Origin: Kappaphycus alvarezii
Taxonomy: Eukaryota; Rhodophyta; Florideophyceae; Gigartinales; Solieriaceae
Assembly: GCA_002205965.3 (NCBI GenBank)
Contig: NADL03000609.1
Location: forward strand, 868,001-932,000
Direction of reading: 5' to 3'
DNA length: 64,000 bases
How positions within the stretch are numbered: the first letter of the stretch is position 1; every line of letters begins with the position of its first letter. This document shows, piece by piece, positions 33,940-45,935 of this stretch. Under the pieces are notes generated by a model. It saw only the letters and a program-made list of their open reading frames with translations. It made no database searches and was not told the DNA's origin. Position numbers and translations under genes: made by a program.

Positions 33940-35110
33940 ATCGCGATCATCCGGGTATGCTATACGAAGAGTTTCCTGATGAATGTATGAAGGATACCGA
34001 TCGCAACTGCGCTGAAAAGAAGATGATTGGTGAGCAGCTTGAGATCCTGCTGTCGTGCGAGGATGGTAATGGCGAGCAGCAGACCCATTACGGAACAAAA
34101 AATTACAATGAAGTGCCTCCGAGAGTCATGAATGATGTAATTCAGGAGATTTACAAGCAGAAAAGTTTCGTATTTATCGATAAAAATTGAACATCTGTGC
34201 CATAAAGGAGTTGGTTTCCCAGAAGATGATGAGTAGAGCACGATCTTTTCGGCGGAAGAAACTGAGGAATACGAACAGGAAAAGAACCATGTTCAAGACA
34301 AGCAGACCTGTTTGTCCGGAAGTAAGAGCGGAGAAAGAACCGCAACGTAAGTCAAAAGGACAATAGGAACCCGCTGTTAGTTTTGAAGATGAAGATTTAG
34401 AAGGGAATACGGACAGTGAGGAGCATCTTAACGATCGAGATGACGACGACAAAGATGAGACTGGATCGCATCAAACGCATCGGGGAAGCCATGATACATA
34501 TTATGAAGATGCTATTCGTTCCCAAATTGCAGGAAGTTGGGCCCAAAAGGCCTTTGCAGAGATTGACGAGATCGCACCAGTATAGCCGAAGCATTCCCGT
34601 AGGAACCCACACATGCGTCTTTTGTCGAGTTATCTACCTTTAGGTAACCTCCGCAGCTCCGTCTACCATGGAGGGAATAGTTCGGATATTTACCCCAAAA
34701 TACCCAACGATCGCAAAAATTGTAGACTTCATTCCTTGGGGAAAGGCAAGTCTGATGAGGCTGACTTCTAAGTGATGACCTCTCTTCAGAAAGAGTTGGA
34801 ATCCTGAAGGAAAAGTTCCAGAAAAGATCTTATTCATCTCACTGCGATAAGCGCTCAAGTGCCCCATCCGGTTCCAAGACCATTTCCCGTTCTCAAGTCA
34901 CTACTGTACGATCTAGACTGTCCATCAAATACCCAAAGGAGGAGAAGTGATTCGAAAAGCGTGTCCAAAAGGGCTCCCATGCGGGCAAGCAAGAGGAAGT
35001 AAAATTCCAGAGTGATAGTGAGAACGATTTGATTTTGAATCTTATGGAATGCGAAAATAACGTAACTTACCTTCGAAAATTGGGCAATTCAGACAAGATT
35101 AAGTGTAGCT
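33940..35110 (+). pseudogene. decayed acidic coding region, unrecognised
   Basis: Plus-strand coding-like segments follow one another in changing frames: 33,957-34,190 (CAEKKMIGEQLEILLSCEDG), about 34,380-34,580 (very acidic, EDEDLEGNTDSEEHLNDRDD, then YYEDAIRSQIAGSWAQKAFA), and about 34,770-35,110 (QKELE, then SLSIKYPKEEK). This looks like an eroded gene or a mobile-element Gag-like protein with an acidic middle. No domain is recognised. Confidence 0.25.
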
Positions 35111-36329
35111 GCCGTCTTTCATAGAGGTATACCTTGCGGGATAGTGTCATGCATATGACCTTTTGGTGCATTGTGGTCTGTCCATCGACTGCGTTCAAAC
35201 GATTTGCGTTTGCGTGACAACGGTTTGGTCATTGACCGCAAAAACCTTTCTGTCGTGGTTTTCGTCAGCGCGCGACACCCCTTACATCTTTTCACATCGA
35301 AAACCGCTTGTGCAAACATCACTGCTAGCCCATCCCACCACCGCCCACCGCCCTTCCCTTGTCGGTGCTCACTACTGCCGGTACAGCACCTTCGTCACCT
35401 GCTCCAATAGTTGGAAATTCCCGGTACATTTCATCATGATCATGAGTCTGATTAATGGTATACTTGGGGTTTGAAAAGATTGCAGGCTATTCAAATGATT
35501 CAAAGGGTTCGTAGGGATAACTCATTGAAGGAGTCTAGTGCATAGCATTAACGCCAGTTCGCATTATGTTCAGGTATGGAACAATGAATAGTTCCCGTCT
35601 AGTGGATGGAATTCCAAAAGAAACGTTTGACCATAAACATGGTGAACTGAGGTACATGGTATACGTATGTTCGCGCTCATGCATACCATATGTATGGGAC
35701 CGCCGCAGCACCATCTTCCGTGAATTTGCAAATACAGCAAAGCAATATGAAATGGGAGGCCATAAATTGTACATGTGTAAGACTGTTCAGCTTATTGGTG
35801 ATGACGTGATTCTTGCTGATAGGCCAACAAAAATATTCCAATCTGTGACCTTGTAAGAGAATTCAACTCAAGCGCAAATCAGATGTTGACTTCAACATCA
35901 ACATCAGTAAAATTGGAATTCAGTTTTGCATTAATAATGCATAAGTAATGCGGCGCGAGGCGCGCAGAGAACCTTCATTGTGGCATGCGGAGGCAATATT
36001 AGGCGTTGAGTTGCGCCTAAAGGGAGATGGATACGAAGAATCATTGTGATGGGATGAAATGAAACAGAGTGATTCTCTCATATGAGATTGAACCGGGGAC
36101 CTAGTTTTATGCTGAAAGGGAAAGGGGTCCCTTCCAGCAAGGTGCGATGATACGAAAGTTCTCGACGTTGGGCAAATGGTAACGTCATTGCATGCGAATG
36201 AGGGAAAGGTAAATGAAAAGTGGAGCAAATTTATTGTGTTAGAAATTCAAGTAGGACTGCTCAGCGCCAAAAATACGTGGTGCGTCATTTTAGCAACCCT
36301 TCACTGTGATTAATTTTGAAGCTAGAGAT
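35111..36329. other. spacer with one unrecognised open frame
   Basis: The only noteworthy frame is 35,566-35,856 (plus, 96 codons). It has a protein-like composition (ETFDHKHGELRYMVYVCSR, then STIFREFANTAKQYEMGGHK), but I do not recognise a family and its first ATG is inside the frame. The rest shows no gene. Confidence 0.3.
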
Positions 36330-37250
36330 CTGGCATCGGTGACGGACCGTATTAGGCTCCATAACGACTACATGCGTCCTGTTTCGCTCCAAAGTCGATC
36401 AGCAAGCCAGTCAACAGGGTACTCGTGAAAAGTCGGAAGGAAATATCGAACGAACCATGGAACAAGTTTCCGTATCCAAACCCTTGCCACCATATCGGAA
36501 CTATTCAGTATATGACCGTCTATTCAGTCATATCCCCCGGGTAAGTCGAACAGACTTATACTACAAGTCCTGACAACATGCCTTTCGCCCATTCGAACTT
36601 CAACCAAGTCTTCGAAATAGCGATCGACAAAATCGATTATCTGCTGCATTCGCGATGTGAACAGGACTTTATCTTATACAATGAAAGCATATTCAGCATG
36701 TGAAAGTCTGGCCCATCGATCGACAACTTGTGCGTAAGCTAGGAATTCCTTTGAAAGCAATTTTACACGGTCTTCCGAATCGCCCAAGGTGAGCTTTCGA
36801 GGCTGTTTCACGGTATCATTTTCAAGATTCAAGACCTGAAACCAGTCAGGTAGCGCGTTGACAGTCGCGGAAACGTTGAAAAGCCAGTTCGGAAGATTGA
36901 CAGGCATTAGCACATCCATGTCAAAGAAGAAGAGTATTTGCATGGATTTTATTGTATCGGTAGCGAGTCGGAAGTATTTGACGGTGTTGGAGAGATATTC
37001 GACACGGTCTGAGCGTTTTTTCACTGTTGGAATGCACAAAGTGGCACGTTCGGTGAATTTTGCGGGAGGTGGGATTCTAATGGGAGTAGAGAGAACTGCA
37101 TGACTTGGTCGTGGTCGGGTTGAGTCTCGAGTGAGAGGATGGGTCTGTTCGGGGCAAGGTTGTACCAGAGGGCGAGTAGAAATGTTGGGATGATTAGGGT
37201 GGGTGTTTGGAATCGGACTAGGGTTGAAATTTGCGTAGATGTTCATGTCT
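36330..37250 (-). pseudogene. membrane-anchored glycosyltransferase-like gene (PGAP4/MGAT4-type pattern), broken
   Basis: On the minus strand a hydrophobic segment (LIIPTFLLALWYNLA, about 37,205-37,160) suggests a type II membrane anchor near the N-terminus, in a frame different from the main body. The body (36,674-37,246) has CIPTVKKRSDRVEYLSNTVK, FFFDMDV and later RWARLSHAEYAFIV, followed directly by a TAA. The same frame then continues without a shift: DKVLFTSRMQQIIDFVDRYF, a TGA at about 36,520, then NSSDMVARVWIRKLVP and EYPVDWLADRLWSE. The usual acidic metal-binding motif of such enzymes (E-D-D-V after a hydrophobic strand) is exactly where the TAA lies, so the first Glu codon seems to have mutated to stop. 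The expected function is Golgi or ER sugar transfer; the present copy cannot make the catalytic site. Confidence 0.45.
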
Positions 37251-37849
37251 TGACAGTAGCGGCTTCGGACGCCGGCGCAACTGGGTCATCTTTGAGGGAA
37301 GGGAGAACGAGGGAGAAGACAAAGGGTGCAGGTCATCGCAAACTGCAAATGAGAAGGGATGTTTTACATCATGTAACACGTGATGTGTATGTGCACGCAG
37401 CAAAATTACGACAAAAGGGAGAGACAGTGTGGCGCGTAGCACCATTTCGATGCGTTGCGGGGCAGGTTGGCTGTTGCCGTGGGAACGCCCGACAGGACCT
37501 GTCCCGTCAGCCTTTATATGGGATCGCACGAAGTATCTTTTTAGTGTAAACTGTTTTTATTTTGGAACGTCGTCTGAAGATCATCTGTCAATGTCGGTGG
37601 CTTCTCTCAGGTCATAAGATGATGGACTAACATTCAAATGAGCGTCCAATAGTTTTCCTAATTATTTTCATTGAATTTTAGAAACGGGAAAGGAGGACAC
37701 CCCAAAGTAGTCCTTATATCGTCCTATCACAGTCCATACAGGTAGAGTTTTTGCTGTGGGATGGCTAACCTCCTATTAATTTCCTTATAACCTCTTTTGG
37801 GCCTCCGAATGGTCCTACAGTTCTCCATTTGCCGAGAAAATGTCCCCTA

Positions 37850-40800
37850 GGGAGGATTTTAATGCTACTATGGAGCTTTTTTTCGAGAGTAATCGATGGA
37901 AGGAAACACTAGAGAATACAAGATAGTGAAAACAAATCTGGTAGGGGAGTTCAGACAGAAGCGCAAACCGGGAGAGGAGCTCCGGAAGGAAATTACCGCT
38001 AGATTGGAACTGAAGGAAGTATTTGACTTTCTGATGCAGTTGGTTGCTCTCTATTAAAGTGTTAAATGTTTTGAAACCACCCGTTACGAAGTAACCGTAA
38101 AGAAGTAGTTAACCATGTAAAGTAGCGCAGTTTTTCATGATTCGTGCCCGAAAATTATAAGGGGTTAAAGAATACTATGGATTATTTTCTAACCGGGTAG
38201 GCTTTATATGCAGACTAAGGATAGCATATCGCCTTTTTAAGTGTTCTAATGAAGATTATGAGGAGACAGCAAGCATGAGATGGAGGTCAGCAACAACTGG
38301 AAGACAATACGGACGAGCTCGCAGCTCCGTTAGTTGAGCTTTCACTCTTAACTACGAAGAAATTAGAGAAACGAAGGCATTATTAATGCAGAAAGACCGA
38401 CTTCAACTGCAGTTACTGTGGTCAGAAGGGACATCGCGCGACTAAATGCCCTTAAAGCACCCATATGAAACCCAGTAGTACTGTTTGCGTGAAAATGAGT
38501 CATTAGTAGGCCATATATTGATTTAAGGAGACGCATAGTAGAGTTTTCCGAGTGTGTTTCGAAGTCAAGGTCTTTACCGAATGAAGAACTGAAAATAAAC
38601 GAATGAGATGGCGACGAAACTGTGAAAGCTGTCCAAATATTTCGGAATAGTAATGTAGTGACTTCCTCTAAGAGGAACACCAAAGGACAAGCCATGGCGG
38701 AACAGACATGTTAGATAAAAACTCAGAGAATCTGCGCAGGTTGAAAGTTGTCCAATGATGGTGTATGAGACTGAGACCCACCACATCTTGACCACATGTG
38801 ATTTACCGAAATTTACGTCTTGGGATTTCTGGGAGACGCTTTAAAAGCCCCGTAACTTACTTCTCGTAAAGTCACCGTCATCGATGGGGTAGTTGCTCAA
38901 CGCTTGGTTGTGTGGAATTTTTTCCGGTGTCCCGGGGATCGTTGGTCGCACCGTTGGACTTTTTGATGAAACGAAACACCTTATTAAATGCTTTTATTCT
39001 CGGCGCGTCTTTGGAATCTCTGATGAAATACCTGAAATATAGCCTCTAGCTGGTAAATATGAAGGCAGGGAAGAATAAAGTGTTTCTTCGCTCTTCAGAG
39101 AGCCTCCCACGGTCGATGGAGCGCGCATTGACCGTAAGGAGCTCAAGTCCCTCCGCGAGTTCGAAAGAAAACACTTTGATGCTCAATATTCATAGAAGTC
39201 GGGTATCAGTGATGGTGAGTTGAAAAAAGAGCAGGATCCAGTGATATGGAGCTTGAAAAAGAGCCGTATATTATGAGCTGGGCTTCAAAGAAACTTAGAA
39301 GGGGAAATAATTAGTAGGGGAAGATGGGAGGCAGATCAGGACGACTTTTTCGCCTTGCAGGTCTAAAATACAAAAGAAAATGACCAGAGGAACCTGGAAA
39401 AGGAACTTTAGGTAGGATACTGATCTTATAGTATTGGATCCAAGATCTTGAAATATCTAAAATTACGGTGGTTTACTTCTTTGAACTAACGAAAAAATAT
39501 TTAGACACACTTAATAGCTCTCCGTATGCCTCTCGGGAACAAAGAAATCGTGAGGAGGGAATTCAAAAAGCTTTTAAAACCACAGGGATTATGAAGCCCC
39601 CTGTTCGGCCTGGTACCTTCTAGTGGTAATAGAAAAAGAGAACGATAGGAATCCCCGCGTCCTCTTTGGCTAACGTTAGCTCAACAAGGTGATGAAGCCG
39701 GACCGCTGGCCGCTCCTGATGGTGGAAAAATTTCCATAGAAGGGGCGGGTGCAAACGTCTTTATGACGCTGGATCTCAATATTGATTATTGGCATGTGCG
39801 CGTGTTGAAAACCTGTAAGGAAAATGAAACTTCCATTTAGAGGTACGTGACTCATACGGCTGAGCTTATTTCGCTCTTATTGTTGGAATTTCAGAAATTT
39901 AAAATAAAGGTAGGCCAAGGGCACTGCGGACAGCAATTTGCCATTATATATAAAGAATATGTCTTTGTCTTCTCAAACTCCCTAGAAAACCCTACCTAGA
40001 GCTGCAAGGGGGTATATAAATTGATCAAAGGAAATAATTTGAAGCTGAAGATGACGAAGCGTAGCTTTGATTTGCTAGAAGTGAAGATACTCAGACATGA
40101 GTTCTTTCATGCCATTTTCAAGGAAGAAACAGCCAGGATCAAGTTCATCGTGAAAGATACAGCTTCTAGGAACACTAAAGAACTAAAATGATTCTTGGGT
40201 TTGGATTATTGTTACAGGTGGCTCATATTAAATTCCTCCGACAGCTCCGCAGTGCTACAAGAAGCGATATAAGTAAATAACAGGAAATCAGAAATCGGAG
40301 ATGCAGAAATATTGTATGCATTTGAAGTATAACCATCAGTGCACGAATTAAGGACTTAAACTCCGCGTTCTTTGCAGACGCTGAAGCCTCCTCGCTTGCT
40401 CTGGGAGTTATGGTCTCGAAAATGAAAGGAACACTGAGATAATACCTGGTCAGTTTGCCTTCTGAATGATGTCGGAACAGGGTTGTCTCTGGTCTGCCAG
40501 CGAACTCTAAACTCTCGCAGTTTTATCTAAATTGAAGAAGTTTCGAGTATTATTGCTCTCTAAAAAGCCTTTAATCGTCTATTAGGACCACAAAGCCCCA
40601 AGGGAGCTTTTTAGAAGCATTAGATCCACGGGAACCTTGCACGGTGGATAGAATTTGGTGGGGAGTATCATTTCAAGGTGAAGTACAGCTCTGGTTCGGC
40701 GCAAGGCGCGGCAGAATATTTATAGAGGAAGACCCAAAGATGGTTAGAGGAAGAATAAAATGTAAGCGGGGGTTATTGGCCATTATTTACTTGGCTGACC

Positions 40801-41455
40801 CGATTTTTTCTAGGCTGGCAGCCAGTGCTAGATTTGTCCAGATTTAAAGATACAAATAAGTTACATTAGATGGATGCGAAGAAAAGGACCGCAAATCTGC
40901 GCAAAAAGAAGAGGTATTTATTTCGGAATGACACTATATTACGTTGTGAGACAGATTGGGTGTGATTTTAGCGGCCTTTTGGACAACTTGCTAAAATGAT
41001 GACCACAATTCATGCTGATATAGGCAATCAGATCTATTAAAAGAGCCTCAGGGCTCCCGCAACTTCTTTGCTTAAACGTTCTAGACCGACTTCGCCGCCT
41101 TTTTCAAGTCATCTAAAGCATAGCGGAGGTTTGGAATAATCAAGGTGGACCACTTGAAAGGTTTTTAGACTGCATGGACCACTAAAGATGCTGCATCGGA
41201 TAATGTCATCAAGTTCGTGTAACAGGAAATAGTTATGCTTCTCGGTCCGCCGATGTGGATGGAATTAGAAACTTTCACGCCCTTTATGGTAGCCTTCGTT
41301 CAGGAGCTCAATGGGAGGCACAAGATTCATTTGAAAGTCGTCCTTGCTGACACACCGATGGAGGATGGTAGAACTGCAAGTATGGTCGGGACTATAAAAC
41401 ATGTGATCAAGAGGTCCATGGTGCATAAAGATGGCAACTGGGCGGAAGTATGACT
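37850..41455 (+). pseudogene. Ty3/gypsy gag-pol, heavily eroded
   Basis: Short motif islands lie in the right order on the plus strand. Gag zinc knuckle CSYCGQKGHRATKC is at 38,408-38,449. RT motif FMTLDLNIDYWHVRV is at 39,759-39,803, preceded by DRWPLLMVEKFP. The RT thumb/connection is near 40,060-40,230 (KRSFDLLEVKILRHEFF; KELK.FLGLDYCYRW). RNase H begins FFADAEASSLALGVM at about 40,372, with DHKAPRELF at about 40,588 and YHFKVKYSSGSAQ at about 40,670. The integrase end is at 41,235-41,453 (LADTPMEDGRTASMVGTIKH, then NWAEV). The YxDD box is not found, and its place reads EYVFVFSN. RNase H before integrase is Ty3/gypsy order. No LTRs were located. Confidence 0.65.
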
Positions 41456-42273
41456 CATGTCCTTGAACGGTTGCCGTAGCTCCAGCAGTGAAAACTACAG
41501 CAAAAATTTTTCCTCGCTATTTAAAAGACTTGATACGAACAAATGTTGTGCTCAAATGTATTCAGATGCGCCTTGAACTCAAAATCGGAATCTTTTATTA
41601 TACCAAGGCTTGATTTTCTTTCACGCCGATGAAAATCATTCATGTAAAACAGTTCACTGATATTCGTACAATATAAGATTTTAGGAAAGAAGAATAAATA
41701 CTATAGATGCGTCAACGTGAAGGAAACGGGATAATGGCTTCAGCTTGTTTTTTGCTCATAAAAAGACTAATATGATGTAATATTCTGGCCATTTCAACTC
41801 TACTAGCTATTTTAAAATATTAGAAGATAATTTTGTGCCGTCAAAAGAAGATTTAAATCCTCTTGCTCAGACATTTCTGCTCCAGTGCATGCTTCAAGAT
41901 CATCAATAGAAATATTTCGAGAGCATGAGATTCGTTTAAGAGAATGTCATTCCCGTTCCCCGGAACTTAGTTCTACGGGTAAATTATGGGAAATGATCTC
42001 AGAAAATTGCCTAAAGATAATAGGAAATTTCAAACCCCGCAAGGAGTAATGGCCTGTCTGGCGGCTTGTTGGACTCTTTCTCGCAAAATGTGATCAAAAT
42101 TGTTATGTTACTCAAGCGAAATCGTAGATTGGACGTCTTAGAATGCCATGAATAGCAAATTGACTGTCAGTGTTTTCATTACATTTTGGAGTTGAAAGAA
42201 TAAATGTGCTATGACTGCAAATCCATCGTAAATCTATTTGGTGAGCTTCTTTAGGAAAATGTATTTGCAGTTT
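41456..42273. other. AT-rich spacer, no gene recognised
   Basis: No open frame or motif was seen between the eroded gypsy copy and the LTR of the next element. Confidence 0.4.
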
Positions 42274-42277
42274 CTAG

Positions 42278-43133
42278 TGCTAGGTCACGAGACGTTATGC
42301 CCAGGCGACGCGGTCGTAGGAGCACCAAGTTCGGGAGAAGACTACGTCTGTGGACGATTCGGAACTGCAACAAGCGCAAGCAAAGAAAAAGCAACAATAA
42401 CAAAACAAAGGGGATAGGTAGCTGGAGTGGTAGAGCGTACGCGCGAACCTATGGGAAAGCTGCGACTGTACAATAGGTTTTCCAGGTTCCGGCTAGAGAT
42501 TGTGCTCGGACACCGTAAAGTAACGTATGCGCAAAACCGGGGCGCACAAAGGAGTTGATCAGTGTCGGAGGATTAAGGGCGTGCCCGAGAATGGCGACGA
42601 GACCGAAGGTCGGGAGTCCGAGATTAGCGCTGGTAAAGGTGGTTTTACTGTACGGGCCCTTAGGATAGGGTAGTCTAAATAGTATAGAGCAGTAACGGAA
42701 AAAGTGCCCTAGTGGCGCTGAAATTAAAGGCAGACTAAAAATAGGAACAGTAAAGGAAACTAAGTTACTCAGCAAGTGGGGCGTCCACTGGGACGGGTCC
42801 GTTTCTGGTGACAGGGTCCACCGGTCCAGCCACTGCTGCACGGCCCAGCCACTGCTGCACGACTCAGCCACTGCTGCACGATCCAGCCACTGCTGCACTG
42901 TCTAGCACGCTGGGGTCCAAATGCACAGCATTGAACGTAGCTTGACAGTAGAGTAGTACCATTACAGTACAGCTAGTACAGTAGTCCCAGAGTAAATCAT
43001 ACCTGTCAATGGTGCTCAAATGAACTGAATAGTGTGGCCAAGGGTGTAGGGCCGGAAAGCGAACGAAGAATAGATACAATCTCGGGGCTTGGATCTCCGC
43101 GTTCGGGGCAATGGAAGTTGGGTTGCCCTGGCA
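42278..43133 (-). repeat. 3' LTR of the gypsy element
   Basis: Long runs are shared with 53,484-54,317, for example TAGAGCGTACGCGCGAACCT and CAGTGTCGGAGGATTAAGGG. On the element strand the sequence just before it is purine-rich (GCGATGGGGATTTG), a candidate polypurine tract. It contains the minisatellite listed separately. Confidence 0.85.
42826..42905. repeat. minisatellite in the gypsy 3' LTR
   Basis: The unit CAGCCACTGCTGCAC with short spacers is repeated four times. The matching place in the 5' LTR (about 54,037-54,085) has only two diverged units (CAGCCGCGGCTGTAC, CAGCCACGGCTCCAC). Confidence 0.85.
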
Positions 43134-43903
43134 CTACAAATCCCCATCGCTAATAAAAGGACGTATCGGCTTGTGAGAGGGCAAAAAAGGTGCAGAGTGA
43201 TCCCAGTTAAACAGCATAATATCGAAGCGCGCATTTGCAATGTTCCAGGGTAGCCACGGGCGATCCAAGATCATCAGGGTACTCAGAGAACTGAATTTAG
43301 TTCCAGAAAGCTGGAAGGGTGTGCAGAAAGAGCTGACTTTGGTTCTCAGGTAAACTGATATGGGCCGAGAAAGTGATGACTGCGCAGCATCGCGTTCGCG
43401 CTGTCAGTTAGTTCCATGGCGACGGCCTTTTGATTGCGTAAAATCCTTGAGGGTCTTCTGTTACCAGAAAGTAGGATCCGTGACACCACAGTTAGACTTA
43501 CCTGTAGTTAGGATAATTAGTCGGGCCAGGCCTAAAAGCATTAGTGACCTCAATAAACATTTTTTCTTAAAAGGGGCTCGTATTGTTTCATAGCTTTCTC
43601 CCTTTAGGCTTGGCAACGCGATTCAATTCTTGTCGACGAGACAAAGGATGTTGGACTTCCAGAGAGATTACGACAACTGTCGAGCCCCAATTACAGGCGG
43701 ATAAGCATGGGTCGGACCGTGGCCAGAGAAGATTACAGGAGTTCTCCAAAATACGCACACGCGCAGTACCGGTGACGTGGAGCGTCCACAAAAATTTGAA
43801 GGGCTCCTGTCGCACCATGAGTGAATCTTGGGCGTCTGTCGCGTGAATTGGGGGCATCTTCGTTTTAAACACGGCAAACCTAGGGGGCTTTCAGTGTGGT
43901 ATT

Positions 43904-43909
43904 TATAAA
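43904..43909 (+). promoter_or_regulatory. TATA box of the antisense gene
   Basis: TATAAA within GGTATTTATAAAGGCGCG lies about 150 bp upstream of the first ATG (44,060) of the plus-strand gene embedded in the gypsy element. The region in between is C/T-rich, like other 5' leaders in this window. Confidence 0.5.
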
Positions 43910-44059
43910 GGCGCGTCCACCCATTATCAGAGAACCGCTCGCTTCTTGCCGGCAAGTCCGTGGTTGATCATCAGAAAGGCCTCGGGCGTCTCCACCAAGT
44001 AACTACTCCATCGAGCTTGATAACCTCGTTATCGCTTTTTCTTTCTCCATCCCTGTGCC

Positions 44060-45349
44060 ATGAGTTAGGTTGCGGTCAGTACTGCGGTGGCAACGTCTGA
44101 AAATGCGTCTGCACCGGATAATCCTCAAGATACAGCGTATGTTTCCGGGCCCCTCCAATACTCCTTTTCTTCCATCCACTAAAGATTTAGTGGAAAAATA
44201 CCGCGACTTGTTCGTAAGGGCTCCGGAGTTTGACCATTTCGGGTATCAACAGTCTGGGATCCTTGAGCAGTACGAAGTGGACGGATTCTTGCCTGGAGAC
44301 TTGCCAAAAGAGGCAGTGTGCTGTTTCCATTGGGAACGGTTCTCAGCCATGACTTCTGATTGCTTGCAGGTGTACCCGGAGCAAACCGTTTTCGATGTGA
44401 AAAAGAAGTTGTTCGGTACTTCGTACTCACGATTACGTAGGCTCAATCTTGGCATGTTCCGCACCGATGGAGAGATACATTTTGGGGACCAACTGTCTTA
44501 CCTTCGTGTACCGTCCGAATGGCGTACTCGTGAATGGGCCGTTAGCCCAAGGGCATTGCTGTTGGGTGTGCTTGTGCGTGTATAGTTTAGTTATCTCAGT
44601 AAGAGAAACAGTCCCTTTTGGGACATAGTTGGTTGGGAGAGGCGCTCAATCTCCCTATTTTCCTTCTTAGTTCCCTGCGGAAATCCGGAGATCGAGATCG
44701 TGAAGAACAACAAGAGTTTCCGCCTATACGTCCCGGTCGCGCCGCAGTTCGCTCAGGACGAAACAGCCGAGGGATTCCTGGTGGAGGTTCGTCCAGTCAT
44801 CAGCTATGCTGGGTCCAAGTTTTCTCAGCACTCCTGTACAGGCTTGAGGCGTGTGTTGTACACTTAATTTGTAGCAAAATCGCCCCGTGACCATTTGGAA
44901 ATGTATGCAAAGATCGACTGGGATAATCCTGAACATGTCCTACTAGAGTGTAACAAACGCATGAATCATCCCCGTGGAAAAAGTCCCCGCATGTCCATCC
45001 TATTTGTGGGGATTGGGTTTGGTATGATAAATGGAACCGTTAATTTGTCACCCTCGATGTCGCAGCTGCGAACCAGAGACCAATGCCAGAGAATCAGACA
45101 AAGGGGTACGTGTACCTTTCACGGTCGACTGGAGCATCCGACGACGACGCGGAACCCATTGACGAAGATAAAATCACTCCAGCATCTCCCGCAGGTCCCG
45201 AATGCACAGTAAGCCACGGAAATATATATACTTCAGCGTCTACGTCGTATCGCGAAGATCTGCCTGAGAAAGCTCCAGCCCAAAAGACGTCCGGCACGGG
45301 GCATGAGATCACGAAGACTCGCCTGGGGTATGTTTTAGACTTCTTATAA
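44060..45349 (+). pseudogene. intron-containing antisense gene between gypsy integrase and 3' LTR, unknown protein
   Basis: The gene reads opposite to the retroelement. ATG 44,060 begins a Ser/Ala-rich leader with a TAG at codon 3 and an apparent frameshift near 44,140-44,150. The main exon (to about 44,577) encodes VEKYRDLFVRAPEFDHFGYQ ... CCFHWERFSAMTSDCLQVYP ... RTREWAVSPRALL. GT-AG introns fit at about 44,578-44,670, 44,836-44,874 (39 nt) and 45,022-45,065 (44 nt; GTATGA...GCAG); each keeps one continuous frame into the next exon. Those exons read PCGNPEIEIVKNNKSFRLYV, then RDHLEMYAKIDWDNPEHVLL, and last an acidic tail ASDDDAEPIDEDK ending at TAA 45,349. Predicted length is about 360-370 residues. 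I recognise no domain, signal peptide or membrane segment. The leader stop says this copy is probably dead, but the splice-consistent frames say it was a real gene. Confidence 0.5.
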
Positions 45350-45935
45350 GGTTGCGGGTTCCGTCGTGAAGACTTGGAGGGAGGGTGCGATACGTTGATC
45401 GCACGAGTGGATCCCCTCTTAGTATAATACGCTGAAGCCGTGTTTCCTGGAAATCCCCTTGCGTAGTTTTCCCTTGAGGATAGGAGTTTTGAGCGATATT
45501 AACCGGTACTGCGCATTTCTAGCCTGGCCGTAGTGCCAATAAATAAAGCGGCACTCTCCTGAGGAGAAATGGCTCGTAATATCCGGTAATCTTGCTTGGT
45601 TCGGACAATCACCGTGTCCAGGTCCTCCGGGTATGCCGAAATAGTTCCAACATTCGACTTACTCGTTTAAAACCAGGAACAGAGGTCCGGCTAAGCTCGT
45701 ACATTCCCGCGCACCCAGTGAACGAAAATACCAGTATTGTCTTGAGCGTATAGGGAGCGAGAGGAATTTTGAGAGACAGTTACGGAATTGCCTGGCATTC
45801 CCGTTTTGGCGAGACTAGTCTCCTTGTTAAATGCGAATAAGGAGGGGGAGTTGGCTGTGACCTTAGTAGTCAGTAGCTTTGGCCATTACAAATGCGATGA
45901 CGTGTGACAGATGTTGCTCGTTATTTCAATTCGTA

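Noticed and set aside
43588-43955. Minus-strand frames of about 95 codons between the gypsy integrase and 3' LTR, possible envelope-like ORF.
   Set aside because: They lie over the TATA box and leader of the antisense gene and show no signal peptide, membrane segment or motif.
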